A stretch of DNA of 64,000 nt from Cephalopachus bancanus (taxonomy: Eukaryota; Chordata; Mammalia; Primates; Tarsiidae), in assembly GCA_027257055.1 (NCBI GenBank), contig JAPVLO010000161.1:682001-746000 (forward strand), read 5' to 3'. Shown piece by piece: positions 21,515 through 34,751 of this stretch. Numbering within the stretch: the first letter of the stretch is position 1; the number at the start of each line of letters is the position of its first letter. A model generated the notes under the pieces. The model was given only the letters and a program-made list of their open reading frames with translations, had not been told where the DNA came from and made no database searches. The position numbers and the translations under genes were made by a program.

Positions 21515-21632
21515 TGCAAGTAGTAGGGACCCACTTGACCTGAATTAAAGCCTAATAAAAGTTTATTGTTGGGACATACAGGTGCTCTCAGAGTTCAGGG
21601 CAGAAATTCAATCAACTCTCGAGACCAAGCAG
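21515..21632 (-). mobile_element. Old interspersed repeat, left part
   Basis: The 'ttgcaagtagtagggaccca' opening, then 'taataaaagtttattgttgg', resembles a common old mammalian repeat also seen at 28330. A young Alu interrupts it at 21633. I do not name the family, and the strand is by analogy only. Confidence 0.4.
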
Positions 21633-21946
21633 GCAGGGCTCGGTGGCTCAGCCTGTAATCCCAGCACTTTGGGAGACTGAGGCGAGAGGCTTGCCTGAGC
21701 CTGTGGGTTCGAGACCAGCCCGAGCAACTGGGTGGGACATCATCTCTACAATAAATAAAAAATTAACCGGGCATGGTAGCGCATGCCTATAGTTCCGGCT
21801 ACTTGGAAGACTGAGGTGAAAGGATCACTGGAGCCCAGCAGGTCGATGCTGGGATGGCCATAAGAATGCCACTGCAATCCAGCCTGGTTGACAGAGTGAG
21901 ACTCCAAAAAACAAACAAACAAACAAACAAACAAACAAAAAACAGA
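21633..21946 (+). mobile_element. Lineage-specific Alu with (AAAC)n tail
   Basis: The target-site duplication 'gagaccaagcag' (21621-21632) and 'gagaccaaacag' (21947-21958) flanks a sense copy. The tail is a tetranucleotide repeat of AAAC (21906-21938). It is more diverged than the other young copies ('gagactgaggcgagaggctt'). Confidence 0.95.
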
Positions 21947-21958
21947 GAGACCAAACAG

Positions 21959-22120
21959 AGATTCAACCAATAATCAAGGTTGGTTTTCTCTCTGTCTTGC
22001 ATTTGCTGTGCTTCAGTTTTCTCCTTTGCTCTTTTTTTTCTGATTAGCCTGTTCTGTTTACCCATCCCCATGAGTAGGGATCCAGAGCCCAGGCAGCTCT
22101 GGTCAAGGGTCAAGGTCATA
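21959..22120 (-). mobile_element. Old interspersed repeat, right part
   Basis: This is a continuation of the repeat begun at 21515. It contains a C/T-rich 'tgcttcagttttctcctttg' segment and 'gatccagagcccaggcagct'. It is assigned mainly because its partner lies on the other side of the Alu. Confidence 0.35.
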
Positions 22121-22124
22121 GAGT

Positions 22125-22560
22125 CTGTATGAGTTTCCTAAGACTGTCATTACAAAGCACCCAGAACTGGGTGACTTGAAACGTAAATTTATTGTCTGAA
22201 TTTTGGAGGCTAGAAGTACAACATCATGGTGTGGACAGGGTCACTCTCTCTCTCTCTGACTGCTAGAGGAAAGAGTCCACTCTTACCTTTTCCTAGTGGC
22301 TGGTGGCCACCAGTAATCCCCTGCATCCATTGGCCGTTATCCCCCTGTGCGTCTTCACATTATGCTTCTTCAGTGTGTGCTGGTTTCTGTGTTCAGATTT
22401 ACCCTTTTGATAAGGACACCCGTCATACCTGATTAGAGCCCCCTCTGATGACCTCGTTTTAACTTAATTACCTCTGTGAAGACTATTTTCAAATAAGGTC
22501 ACATTCTGAGGGACTGATGGTTGGGATTTCAACATATATTTTGCAGGCAGTGCACAATTT
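22125..22560 (-). mobile_element. ERVL/MaLR-type LTR repeat (antisense)
   Basis: Landmarks in order are 'tatgagtttcctaagactgt', 'cgtaaatttattgtctgaat', 'attttggaggctagaagtac', 'gataaggacacccgtcatac' and 'ttcaaataaggtcacattct'. They define, in reverse, a very common mammalian LTR-like repeat. Other copies are at 29613, 38365, 42482 and 52221. The subfamily is not assigned. Confidence 0.75.
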
Positions 22561-22744
22561 CACACATAACAGAGTCTACCTGTGGCTACCTGTAAGGAGC
22601 GGTCATTGGCCCATGGGTTGGACAGACACAACACGTGTTATGTCACCTCTGTGTGGGGGTTGCTGCCACTCATAGCCCGTGGGCTATGCCAGGTCAAGGA
22701 TTGTGTCTGTTGAAGCTTTGCCTGGACAACAGTAAGTACTTCAT

Positions 22745-22900
22745 AGAGCTGGAATTTATTAAACCCTTAGAGGGAGCCCTGCATATTATAAGCCTGTTAT
22801 ACCATTAAGTCACCCAGTCCTTGGGTCAGCTCTGAGATAGACACAAATTTATCCCCATTTAATAGAGGGGTTAACAGGCTTGAGAGGGAGTGGTCTCTCT
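22745..22900 (+). mobile_element. MIR SINE
   Basis: The segment 'attataagcctgttatacca', then 'tttatccccatttaatagag' and 'gggttaacaggcttgagagg', follows MIR order in sense orientation with moderate decay. Confidence 0.6.
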
Positions 22901-23860
22901 GGGATTCTAAGCTAGCTGGCACAAGCCTGAATGAGTTCCTGCTGCATGGCGGACAGATGCAGGGCGGTGGGCATAAGAGAAAATTGCTTTCTCGATGAGG
23001 AAATGTGGGGAGGACAGCAGTGTTCAAGGGTTTCACTTGAAAACAGGCAACTTGCTTGGAATTCCTTGTCAAAACCTGCTTTGATTTCACCTTGTGGCCC
23101 AACATTGAGCACTGGGTAGCTTCTCCAGCAAGCCCGGAGCCCTTGACCATGTCCACACAGAGGATTTTGGTACCATGAGCAATGAGTATACTATTTTTCC
23201 CCTGTTCTGTTTGTCTCTGGGGTCTGAGCACTCAATTATAGTACCATGTTGTTCAGGCTCTTTTGGAAAAATACAAAGATGCCAGTACCCTCCTTTGCCT
23301 CTCCCAGCCCTACCCTTCCGAGGGGGCATCACTGAGTTTTCTTCCCAAAGCTCCTTGGTCCCCGAGACATGTCAGGGCAGGCAGGCCACAGGGTGGGGCT
23401 TGGAAAGAGTGTGTTTCCCATACCTGGTATCCAGCTGCTTTGTTTTTCTGAAGTCCAGTTCCTGTGCCTTGTATTCCAGTTCCAACTGGAGATGGTGGCC
23501 CTGCTTGGCTAGATTCTGACAACCAGTCTGTCCCTTCTCCAGGAAAGAAGGTGGGAGCAAGGATGCATTTTGTCACCTGGACATGGGGTCTTCTGATGGA
23601 CATGATGCTTATCCACAGACTGACGATCTCACCTCCTGGCTCTGGACATGGGATACCAACACTGGATGGGACACCTAGCACCAGATCCTTCCATGCCCAA
23701 GCTCATCATGGATTTGGACATCATGCCACTCCTGGGGGCTAGATGAGCTTTACCCCTTCTGGCTCCACCCTTAGTGCTGACCACTGATGTTGTATATACA
23801 CTGGCTTCTGGTTCTGCTACTTCTGAGACTTATGGCCTTTAGCTGTTATTTAATCTCTTG
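22901..23860. other. Gene-free DNA
   Basis: Several frames up to 144 codons overlap on both strands (22797-23742) without domains. I see no named repeat. One possibility is an old LTR interior, but nothing specific supports it. Confidence 0.3.
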
Positions 23861-24453
23861 TCACCAGCCAGAGTTCAGTCTGGGAAGCAGAACGAGATAT
23901 TTCTGGAGTAAGGGATATATTAGGAGAATTAGATTTTTAGGTCCTGAAGGGGAGTTGTAAGATCTGAGAAGATACTAATCAGCTTTTTGGAAGCTCTGGT
24001 GATGGGAATGGCGGGGAGGGGAAGAGTATCCAGCAACTGAACTAAGACAACAAAAAGAGCTCATGGAGGGGTTTATAGGAAGCTGTTGCCTCTGTGGGTA
24101 CCATGAAGTCCTTCAGAGAGCAATGGCCCTGCTTCACTTCTCTTCTGCCTGTCTCCACTCTCCCCCATAAAAAGCTTTTTTTTTTGGACATCTTTAGTTC
24201 AGAACTCTATAGGGAAGGAGATTATGAGAAGCATAATTAACATAAGGGACAGTAGCATGATCCAGCAAACTCTGAGCATTATTTTCCGATCTTTGCAACA
24301 GATGATAATAAAGAGTTGTTTCAGGATAAATGAGAAAGATAGTAAACATAAAGCACAAAACAACATCACCACCATCACCAACAAAAGAGTGGTGGGATCT
24401 TTCTACCTACCATTTCTCTGGATTGCCCCCACCCAAGGATGTGTTTGTTTAAG
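23861..24453. other. Probably repetitive but unassigned DNA
   Basis: The 'gtctgggaagcagaacgaga' opening, followed by 'ggatatattaggagaattag', has the texture of an old LTR end. I cannot name it. A T run at 24177-24185 and a CAC-rich patch at 24366-24378 are simple sequence. Confidence 0.3.
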
Positions 24454-25034
24454 TGTGATGGTTAATTTTAGGTGTAGACTTGACTGGGTTAAGGGATTAT
24501 AGCTACCCAGATAGTTGGTAAAGCATTATTTCTAGGTGTGTCTGTGAGGGTGTTTCCAAAGGAGATTGGCATTTCAATCTGTGGACTGAGTGGAGAAGAT
24601 CCGCCCTCATCCAGTGCGGGTGGCGTCACCCAAAAGATTGAGGGCCTGGAAAAAACAAAAAGGCTGAGGAAAGGCAGATTCGCTCTCTTTGATGGGGTTT
24701 TGCATCTTCTTTCTCCTCAGTCTTAAGAACTCCAGGTTCTCTGGTCTTCAAATTCCAGGACTTACATCAGGACCCCCTCTGGTTCTCAGGTCTTGGGACT
24801 TGGACTGAGTGGTTATATTGTCTTCCCTGGTCTTCTGGTTGCAGAAGGCATATCATGGAACTCCTTAGCCTCCATGAGCATGTGCTCCAATTCCTTTAAT
24901 AAGTCCCCTCTCATGTATTGCTATGTCTGTTTTCTACCTACCTACCTATCTACCTACCTACCTACCTACCTACCTACCTACCTACCTGTCATCACCTATT
25001 GATTCCGTTTCTCAGAAAATCCCTGATTAGTACA
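24454..25034 (+). mobile_element. Near-complete LTR-type repeat
   Basis: It starts with TG ('tgtgatggttaattttaggt') and ends with CA ('tccctgattagtaca'). Internally it contains 'gtgtgtctgtgagggtgttt' and a repeated CTGG/GGACTT module. The layout fits a widespread mammalian LTR-type element. No clear 5-bp duplication is visible (ttaag versus aaaat). A (CTAC)n expansion sits near its 3' end. Confidence 0.65.
24937..24988 (+). repeat. (CTAC)n / (ACCT)n microsatellite
   Basis: About twelve tandem CTAC units, one of them interrupted by 'ctat', lie within the LTR-type repeat. This is probably an expansion of a CT/TA-rich segment near the LTR 3' end. Length polymorphism is likely. Confidence 0.95.
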
Positions 25035-26210
25035 AAAATCGAAACCTTTACAGGATAATCATCTGACTATTTTTTAAAAGGTATTCAACTGAAGATCCAA
25101 CCAAAGGACACCTCTGAGCTTCTTCTCTTTCTTCTTCTTCCCTCTCCCAGGATGCCAATGTTCTCCTCTCTCTATCCAGCAGAGCGGAAAAGTTGGCACC
25201 CATGGAAGAAAAAGAAATGGGGAATTGGGGGGAGGGGAGAGAAGGGAGAGAAAGCACGGGGGGCTGTGGAATAGGGAGGGTCCTCTCTGCTGGTGATTGT
25301 GGCCATTTGAGGTGCCCTGGGAGTCTGGAGGTATGGTCCTAAGTTGGAGAGGAAGGACCCCGGAAATAAGTTAACTAGAGTGGGAACTCCCGCACACCCT
25401 TGATTCTTCGTTGCTCAGGAGCTCTGTGTGAATTAGACATCATTGCTAAACCTGCTGTGGAGAAGATCAGAACCTAATTCATCAAATTCACACATGCTGG
25501 TTTGCCTGTAAGGGAGGCTTTCGCCTCTCTTCTGGACCTTAAGCCCTGCCCTTCATCCCAGATTGTGAACAGATGCTGGATACTGGACACCTGCATCTTC
25601 CAGCGTCAAAGACAAGCAGATGGACAGAGCCAGTGACCAGCTGATGGCAATACAGGGTTCTGCTATCCAATCAGTGAGGCGATCTTTGGTCTTTGGGTGA
25701 CACGTACTGTGTGTGGGAACTGTCTTAAGTTCATGACACATGTTGTGCAGTTTCTTGACCTAGAATAAATATTTGATAAATGGTGACAGCTAGTGACCAT
25801 CCTATTAACCCATTTGCTGAGGTTATGAAAAGGCAGTATCTGACAGAAACAGAATGGGGTATTGCTGTAAGTTCTCAGCTTGGCAAAGGAAATATATTTG
25901 AGATAATATGGTAGGTGCTGCTGCTGAATTTTCATTGTCATACTCTCATAGTCGTCTACCAGTAATTGAGGGTTATCCTAGTTCCAAAGGCAATTTGGGA
26001 TACTCCTTCTTGGAACATCAAAAGCCTTTAAGATGTAGATAGTATTGCATTCAACATAGGTAATAGCGATTAGCCTGAAGTATTTCAAGGCTCTGGGCTT
26101 GGATCATCTCAGAGAAAAACCTCAAAAATGTGACACACAAAGGAAATCTTTCATGAGACCTCAAGGAACCTCAGTAGTTTCAATGGGATTCAGGAAGCTG
26201 AGTGATTGAT
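25035..26210. other. Gene-free DNA
   Basis: A purine/pyrimidine-rich patch lies at 25110-25270. No recognisable repeat or exon is present, and the short frames are random. Confidence 0.35.
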
Positions 26211-27830
<1,620 letters not shown>

Positions 27831-27835
27831 GATTT

Positions 27836-27925
27836 TTCTTTTCTTTTCTTTTCTTTTTAGAAAGCAGGATTTATTGAGAGGACAGGAAAACTCCCACAGT
27901 GGGAGGGGACCCCAGGGGGTTGCCT
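27836..27925 (-). mobile_element. Short retroposed 3' end with (TTTTC)n tail
   Basis: A (TTTTC)n tract (27836-27859) is followed by 'agaaagcaggatttattgag'. Read in reverse, this is an AATAAA signal about 15 bases before an A-rich tail. The flanks 'gatttttc' and 'gattttttt' could be a short target duplication. The source may be an LTR transcript. The boundaries are uncertain. Confidence 0.4.
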
Positions 27926-27956
27926 GATTTTTTTCTTTCAATTTATGTGTATTGTT

Positions 27957-28065
27957 TTTTCAAATGGCTCCTAAATCGTTATGACATAAATAAGCATTAT
28001 GTTGTTTGGGCCTAACCAAAGAGGACTGTTAAATTTTCCTCTTGGTCTGTAAAGGCTGTAAAAAA
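27957..28065 (+). repeat. Local repeat pair, copy 1
   Basis: It is about 75% identical by eye to 29507-29612. Shared blocks are 'caaatggct', 'gacataaata', 'gtttgg', 'cctaac' and 'ttggtct'. The family is unknown to me. Confidence 0.65.
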
Positions 28066-28329
28066 ATTGCTGAGTTTCTAAGAGCGACATGAAACTGAGA
28101 AAGTTAGAGAATGTCTGATAGAACCTCAGTTCTAGAAAATTCTCTTTGGTTTGTTGTGTGGGGGAACAGCTGGGAGAAAGTCTAAGGATAGAAGGAGGGA
28201 GATGCATCAGGAGACTGTGGAAGTATCCCTTGTGAGCCATGTCTGAGGCATGAACTAGGGAGGGGACAGAGGAGGTGCAGAGAAATGAGTGAATTCAAGA
28301 TGCCTTGGACGGAGAGAGCTGCTGTGGGA
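28066..28329. other. Unassigned DNA
   Basis: Nothing is recognised between the local repeat copy and an old repeat. Confidence 0.3.
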
Positions 28330-28930
28330 GGTGAGGTGCCCTTGGTTGCAAGTAACAGAAAATCTTGACTCTATTTGGTCTAAACCATAATTTACTCCCT
28401 CACTTTATATAAAGGGTGGCTTCAGAGTTGATTAACTCAGCAACTCAACAATATTTTCCAGGATCCAAATTCTGCTTGACTTTTTGCTTAGCCATCCCCT
28501 CCTGGCCTTGAGGTGACGGTAACTCAATGTCCCGACTACCTGGGCAGTCCTGGTTTATGTCTGCTGCATCAGGATAATAGGGACAGTCGCCGTAGCCTGT
28601 CCTTCTCTCTCTAGTGTGTCCCTATTTGGATCATACATGAAATGATCACCCTAGCAAAGTGGATTAAGTTTCAGGCCTCATTTGCGAGCAGAACACCACA
28701 CAATAGAAGTAGAATGGGCATGTCTTCTTGAGTATTTCTATTAACTAGTAAGGAACTCTTTCCCAGGAGCTTCTAGCCCTTTCCAGCAGCCTCTAGTCTT
28801 TCCAAGCAGCCTTCTAGCAACCTGCAGTTCATATCTCATTGGCTAGGACTGGGTCATGTGCCTCCTTCTAAGCCAATCACTGTCAATCATTGTGCTTGCC
28901 TAATCTAGATGTATTTCTAAGACACTTGAA
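28330..28930 (-). mobile_element. Old interspersed repeat, family not named
   Basis: It opens with 'cttggttgcaagtaacagaa' and ends with 'cattggctaggactgggtca' plus 'taagccaatcactgtcaatc'. This arrangement is typical of a common old mammalian repeat. It is related in layout to 21515-22120. The strand is by analogy only. Confidence 0.45.
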
Positions 28931-29485
<555 letters not shown>

Positions 29486-29506
29486 CAAAAAGATATATAT
29501 ATATAT

Positions 29507-29612
29507 TTTCAAATGGCTACTAAATTGTGAAGACATAAATACATATTAAGTAGTTTGGACCTAACTAAATAGGACTATTAGGTTTTCCTTTTGGTCTAGA
29601 GATGTTGTAAAA
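29507..29612 (+). repeat. Local repeat pair, copy 2
   Basis: This is the second copy of the segment at 27957-28065. It lies between an Alu and an LTR-type repeat. It may be part of a repeat family I do not recognise. Confidence 0.65.
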
Positions 29613-30025
29613 AAAAAAAAGATGAAGTTCTAACTCCCGGTATCTCAGGATGTGACCTTATTTGGAAGCACAGCCATTGCATATGTAATTAGCTGAGTCA
29701 AGATAAAGTCATACTAGAGGAATAAATGAGCCCTAAATCAAGCTCGACTGGTGTTTTTATAAGAAAAGAGACACACAGGGAGAAGGTGGCCGCGTGACGA
29801 TGGAAGCAGAGATTGGAGTGATACACGTGGTGTGAGTGCTAAGGGAGGCCAAAGATTGCCAGCACATGTCAGAAGCTAGAAGAGGTATGGAAGAATTCTT
29901 CCCCATAGGTTTCAGAGGGAGCATGGTCCTGCTGACATCTCAATTTTGGATTTCCAGACTCCAGAACTATGAGACAATGCATTTCTGTTGTTTTCAGGCC
30001 TTGTATGACAGTTCTAGGAAATGAA
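29613..30025 (+). mobile_element. ERVL/MaLR-type LTR repeat (sense)
   Basis: It contains 'gatgtgaccttatttggaag', 'catatgtaattagctgagtc', 'ggcagagattggagtgata'-like sequence and 'gactccagaactatgagaca'. These are the sense-strand marks of the family also found at 22125, 38365, 42482 and 52221. Confidence 0.8.
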
Positions 30026-30189
30026 TATAGTTGCCCCAAGCATTTCAGGACTGGGCATGTGGTTTATGGGTGGTAAGCCCTCGGTCTGATGAAGGAGGGA
30101 CTAGGACAGGATGTGGGTGGAGTCAGCGCTATAGAAATGCAATATGCACACATTTCCCAGTCCCCTGTATAAGAATTTTTCCTAATTTT

Positions 30190-30327
30190 ATTTTTGTTGT
30201 TGTTGATATATTGTAGAGACAAGGTCTCACCAAGTTGCCCAGGCTGGTCTCAAACCCCTCAGGCAATCCTCTTACCTCGGCCTCCCTAAAATGCTGGGAT
30301 TACAGGCTTGAGCCACCATGCCTGGTC
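30190..30327 (-). mobile_element. Alu left-arm fragment (FLAM-like)
   Basis: Only the reversed left arm is present: 'gagacaaggtctcaccaagt' to 'acaggcttgagccaccatgc'. A T-rich stretch precedes it. It is either a free left monomer or a truncated dimer. Confidence 0.8.
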
Positions 30328-30369
30328 ATGAACTTCTCCTACTTTATGCCTCTTTCCCACTCTAATGTG

Positions 30370-30510
30370 TTCCTTGAGCACTTACATGCATTGGCTGCTT
30401 TACCTGGAGTAACTCATCTGTCTCTCCTGGGACTCAGAGAGTTGGTTGTGAATATGCCTATCTCACAAATGAGAAGTCAGAAGCTTGGGGAAGGGAGTTC
30501 CTTGCCTAAC
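30370..30510 (+). mobile_element. MIR SINE (weak)
   Basis: The order 'ttgagcacttacatgcattg', 'tatctcacaaatgagaagtc' and 'ttccttgcctaac' suggests a MIR in sense orientation, although decay is strong. Confidence 0.5.
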
Positions 30511-30809
30511 ACATCATTCGTGGAAGAGAAGTGTCTCTACACTCTGAGTTTCTTCATTAGCTCCCTCCCAACGTGGAGCTCCAGGTGGCATTGCCAAGGT
30601 CATCCTTTAAGGATGGTAGCTGAAGGAACCAGTGAGAGCCTAATTTCACCACCAGAAAATGCATCTACTCTCTCACTCCTTCCTTGCTGGAAACTTATTC
30701 TGGACTAGCAAACACCAGTTCCTTGTCCTCCAACCCAAGGAAGAAGAGAGGAACCTTTTGAGTTATATGTGATTATTAGAGAGCATGTTAGACTTTGCAG
30801 TTATATGCG
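30511..30809. other. Unassigned DNA
   Basis: I recognise no repeat or coding signal. Confidence 0.3.
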
Positions 30810-31320
30810 GTGTTGGTTTTCTCTTGGTCGGTAACAAATTACCCCAGCACGTAGTGACTTAAAACTACCATGTTTCTTATCTCATGGTTTCTGAGGGCAA
30901 GAAATTCAGGAGCAGTTTAGTTGGATTCAGGAACTAGTTTGGGATCCCCCATAAGGCTGCAGCTGCGGTATAGACTGTGAGGACTGGGTGGAAAACCTAT
31001 TTTTAAACAAACTCACATGGCTATTGGGAGGTTAAGCACCTTGCTGTCTGCGTAACAGAGGCCTTGATTCCTAGCCACATGTGCCTCTCCAAGGGGCTCT
31101 CTGAGTGTCTTCATGACGTGACAGTTGGCTTCTTCTGGAGTGACTGATTCAAGAGGGCAAGGTCATAATGCCTTTTAGGACCTGGCCTTGGAGGTGACAC
31201 ATGGGAAAGTCTGCCCACAGACCAACCCGAAACATTGTAGGAGACTACACAAGGGTGTGAATATCAGGAAAGGGGATTCATCTGGGGCCGTCTTGGAAGC
31301 TGCATTCCACACACACATAT
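30810..31320 (-). mobile_element. Old LTR-type interspersed repeat
   Basis: It opens with 'cggtaacaaattaccccagc', continues with 'ggtttctgagggcaagaaat', 'gactacacaagggtgtgaat' and ends 'ccgtcttggaagctgc'. This is a recognisable common mammalian repeat distinct from the 22125 family. I do not assign a name. Confidence 0.55.
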
Positions 31321-31614
31321 CACTAGTTCCACCACTGGTTTGGGGAGGGCTTCAGTTTCCAGGAGGTGAGTACTTGGAGACAGCAGCAGTTAGGAATAGA
31401 TACACCCAAGCGAATTTTGCTGTCAGCACAAAGAATGCTTACCTTTCTTGCCAGGTGGTTTCCTCCAGGATCCTCTGGAGTGCCAGTGCAAATGTAGAGA
31501 GAGAGCCTGCCAACCCATCTTGCTTTTCAGAGCACTGAGGCTGGGAATCAAAAAAGTAAGGAATTTTACGACCACCTGATTGGTGCTTCCAGATGCTTCA
31601 GGAATCATCCTGAA

Positions 31615-31782
31615 CAGTGGCTCTCAATCTTATGTGCACATAGGAATCTCATAGGAATCTCCTGGGGGAACTTTAAAGAATACTGAAGCTGGTGTCCCAT
31701 AACCAGTGATTCTGAATTGATTGGTCTGTAGAGTGGTTTGGGTAATGAAATTTAAAAGCTCCCAGAAGCGTGAGAATCACTG
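31615..31782 (+). mobile_element. MER5A-type hAT-Charlie transposon
   Basis: Terminal inverted repeats 'cagtggctctcaatc' and 'tgagaatcactg' enclose the MER5A interior, including 'ggaatctcctgggggaactt', 'agtgattctgaattgattgg' and 'tttaaaagctcccagaag'. It is non-autonomous and carries no transposase. Confidence 0.85.
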
Positions 31783-31999
31783 AACGGAGAGAGAACTACT
31801 CAGAACCTCTTGCTTCTGTGGACAGGAGCCTGTGAGCATGAAGCATATCCCATCTCCCAGGTACACAAACCCGCAGAGGGAAGTTACCTTCTGAAGGCTG
31901 GGATCTCTCACCCTGAGCACTGACTGATCATTTCCTTTTAATTCCTGAAATGCACTTTGGAAATCCAGCTAGTCAAGTCAAAAGCATAAATCAGCATCT
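31783..31999. other. Unassigned DNA
   Basis: This is spacer DNA with no recognised feature. Confidence 0.3.
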
Positions 32000-32420
32000 G
32001 TTCTTCCTTGTACTAAGGTTTTATTTTTTTTTTCTCTTTAGCGCTAAAGAAATTGGTTCTACATCACTTTTAAACTATACTGACTCAGTTAAATGCAGTT
32101 TCCACTAATGCTAAATTGCTTAATTAGTCAATAATATCAGAGAAATTGACCATTATATCTGGTTATTGACTTTTCAGATGGCCTGTATTACCATTTATAT
32201 TCTTTCCAGTTGGGTTTTTAAGCATGAAAATAATTTATTGAGAGATTGTTCTTAGAAGCTATTTTTGATAGCCTAATGGCTTTTTAATTTTCAAATCATT
32301 TATATTCATCCGTTGCAGCCAAAAAAGGACTCAGATTGCCTCTCACTGCACGGCTGTTCCTTCCTCTTCAGTATTAATTAGTTATACTTGGATGTTAAGC
32401 TGTGGGGAGCAGGATTTTCC
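32000..32420. other. AT-rich block, candidate conserved non-coding element
   Basis: This repeat-free run carries repeated homeodomain-type cores: 'ttgcttaattagtcaataat', 'ggctttttaattttcaaatc' and 'attaattagttatac'. A 'gactcagttaaatgcagttt' stretch is also present. Of the AT-rich blocks in the window, this looks most like an ancient developmental enhancer. The evidence is texture only. Confidence 0.3.
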
Positions 32421-32489
32421 CCTTATTTATGATGTCAGAAGGAGTACACCATGAAGGAAATGAACTTTGGGCTGGAAGCCATAAAAATA

Positions 32490-32645
32490 ACATTAAAATA
32501 AAAACCCTGATATGTATTGATTGGTTACTCTGTGCCAGGCAATTTAGGTAGATTAGATTGTCTGTAATCCTCTCAGTAATCCTATAATGCCAGTATTATT
32601 ATATTCCTTTATTAGAATGCAAGATGAGGATTCAGGTATATAAAA
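32490..32645 (+). mobile_element. MIR SINE (weak)
   Basis: The string 'ggttactctgtgccaggcaa', then 'taatcctctcagtaatccta', gives the MIR core in sense orientation. Confidence 0.65.
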
Positions 32646-32651
32646 TATTAT

Positions 32652-32692
32652 CATCACCATCACCGCCACCATCATTATCATTATCATCATAG
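32652..32692 (+). repeat. (ATC)n simple repeat
   Basis: This is an imperfect tandem of ATC/ACC triplets, probably an expansion next to the MIR relic. Confidence 0.85.
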
Positions 32693-32751
32693 CTGATGCA
32701 TGTTGACAAGAGGCTATGCATCCCAGTTTAGCTGTGTCTCTGTATGATTTT

Positions 32752-33055
32752 GTTTGCTTGTTTGTCGGCTTTTGAATTGGAGTCTCACTCTGTCACCCAG
32801 GCTGGAGTACAGTGACATACTCATGGCCACTTCAGCCTCGACCTGCTGGGCTTAGGTGATCCTACCACCTCAGCCTTCCAAGTAGCTGGAACTACAGGCA
32901 TGCACTATATACCCAGCTTATTTTTGTGATTTATGATAGAGACGAGGTCTCACCTGGTTGCCCAGGCTGGTATTGAACCCCTGGGCTCAGGCAATCCTCT
33001 CACTTCGGCCTCCCAAAGTGCTGGGATTATAGGCTTGAGCTACCTTGCCCAGCCT
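32752..33055 (-). mobile_element. Dimeric Alu, intermediate type
   Basis: A perfect 13-bp target-site duplication 'tctgtatgatttt' lies at 32739-32751 and 33056-33068. The right arm has the local 'cctcgacctgctgggcttag' form. The left arm keeps the ancestral 'aaagtgctgggattataggc'. It may represent a precursor of the young type. Confidence 0.95.
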
Positions 33056-33124
33056 TCTGTATGATTTTTAATAGTGTTCCTTTTCACTTTTGTCATTATT
33101 CCAATGAGGATAATGGAGTAAATG

Positions 33125-33370
33125 GTCACTTTGCTTACTGGACAGTCACCAGATGTCAGGCTCTGTGACGAGCACCTCATATGCACCGTCACACTCAAGC
33201 CTCACAACAGCCAATGGGCACTTTTGTTGTCCTTCCTTTGTAGATGAGGAAGCTGAGGCACTGAGAGCTGAGGTCAAGGTCAAGTCACTTGCAAAAGTGA
33301 CGGAGCTGATTGATGACAGAGCTAGGCTTTGAGCCCAGGAAGCCTTATTCATTCCCCATTCTCTGTCTGT
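33125..33370 (+). mobile_element. MIR SINE
   Basis: The segments 'tcacaacagccaatgggcac', 'tagatgaggaagctgaggca' and 'gctaggctttgagcccagga' give a near-complete MIR in sense orientation. Confidence 0.9.
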
Positions 33371-34751
33371 TACACAAAGCTGAATATCAATCAACACCAC
33401 AATTTCAAATATCTGGACCAAAGACAAAGTTTCATGAGACTACTTATTGGGTGAAAATAGTCAAAACACTACTATAACCACAAGAACATTGAATTATTTT
33501 CTTGTGGTGAAACTTTGTTATCATGAATAAGTGGCAGGAAATCACATTTTCTGTTGTTAGGCTCTGTAGAGGAAACATAGGCTCTTTCTATTGAATTAGC
33601 AAGAAGAACGAAGAATTCGTGCCTTGAAAGTCACAAGACAGCTAGACGGGCTGTGCATACACCTCTCAGTTCCTTCAAAGTTGACTGGACAGACTCAATG
33701 ATTGTCAAAAGCCACAATTATTCCTGGGAAACCAGACTGTCTCCTGTGTACAGACACCCATAACTGGAGCACTTCATTCAATTCAGGGTACTCCCGTGTA
33801 GAGGAACCATGGATGAAGTGGAGTGTGTTTGGATAAGTGTGACCAGCTAGTGAGGGCAAATGAAAGCCATGCTCTCTGAAAACTTTGCGAGTGAGTTGGT
33901 CTGTCAAGTTAGGGGAGGAGAAGAATTAGGGCAGGGGACAGAGAATTGGCACTCAGAATTCAGAGGGAATATCATATCAGATGTACTTTGTGTGACTTCA
34001 GGGCTATGACTGATAAGAGAGGAGACGGCTTCTGCAGGGAACAGCATCATCTCTGTCTTTGCACATGTATATAGCAGCGTCTGGATAGCTCCTGGGAGAG
34101 ACGATAGTGGGACAACTGACTGGATTGAGTGATATGTCTTGTAACCTAGTTGTGGCACTCCTCACCAAGCAGGCAGTGTGAACATTCATGGAAGACTTGG
34201 ACTTTGGCTGGAATCTCCAGCTCCTTGACACCTAGAGAAGATTGGCTCAAAACCATCTGCTCCATGACTGTACAAAGTCCTTGCCAAGGCTTTTGCAAAT
34301 TCTTAGAGGCTAGCATTGCTTTGCTCTCCTTTGGCTGTAAGTTTCTCTTCCTTCATGTAGTGGCTGGACCGTCTTCTAGGCTGTCGTGTGGTCTGCCTTC
34401 CAAATGTAATTAGCCTGAATCAAGAGTAATGCTGCTTACGCAAATAGAATACGTTCTTTGGAGAATGAGTTTATGTGTGTGTTTTGGTCAAGGAAGGATG
34501 TAGTTTGTCTTAGTAGATTTCAGAAATCTGTTTTTTCTTTGCAAAACAACCTCTAACTGAATATTAGCTATCTTATTCTTAAAATGCTTTGACAACCTAT
34601 CTCCAGGAAACTTTTTATAATCTTTGATAAGAAATCACTTGCGACTTTAATCTCTTTTTTCCTCCATTCTTTTTGGGATCAAATTTCTTTTATAAGGCAC
34701 TTTGGTCAACTCTCTCATTACCCATTCTTTGTTGATCCACAAGTTCTAAGA
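33371..34751. other. Gene-free DNA
   Basis: No confident repeat or exon is recognised. Overlapping frames at 33695-34413 on both strands lack domains. Confidence 0.35.
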
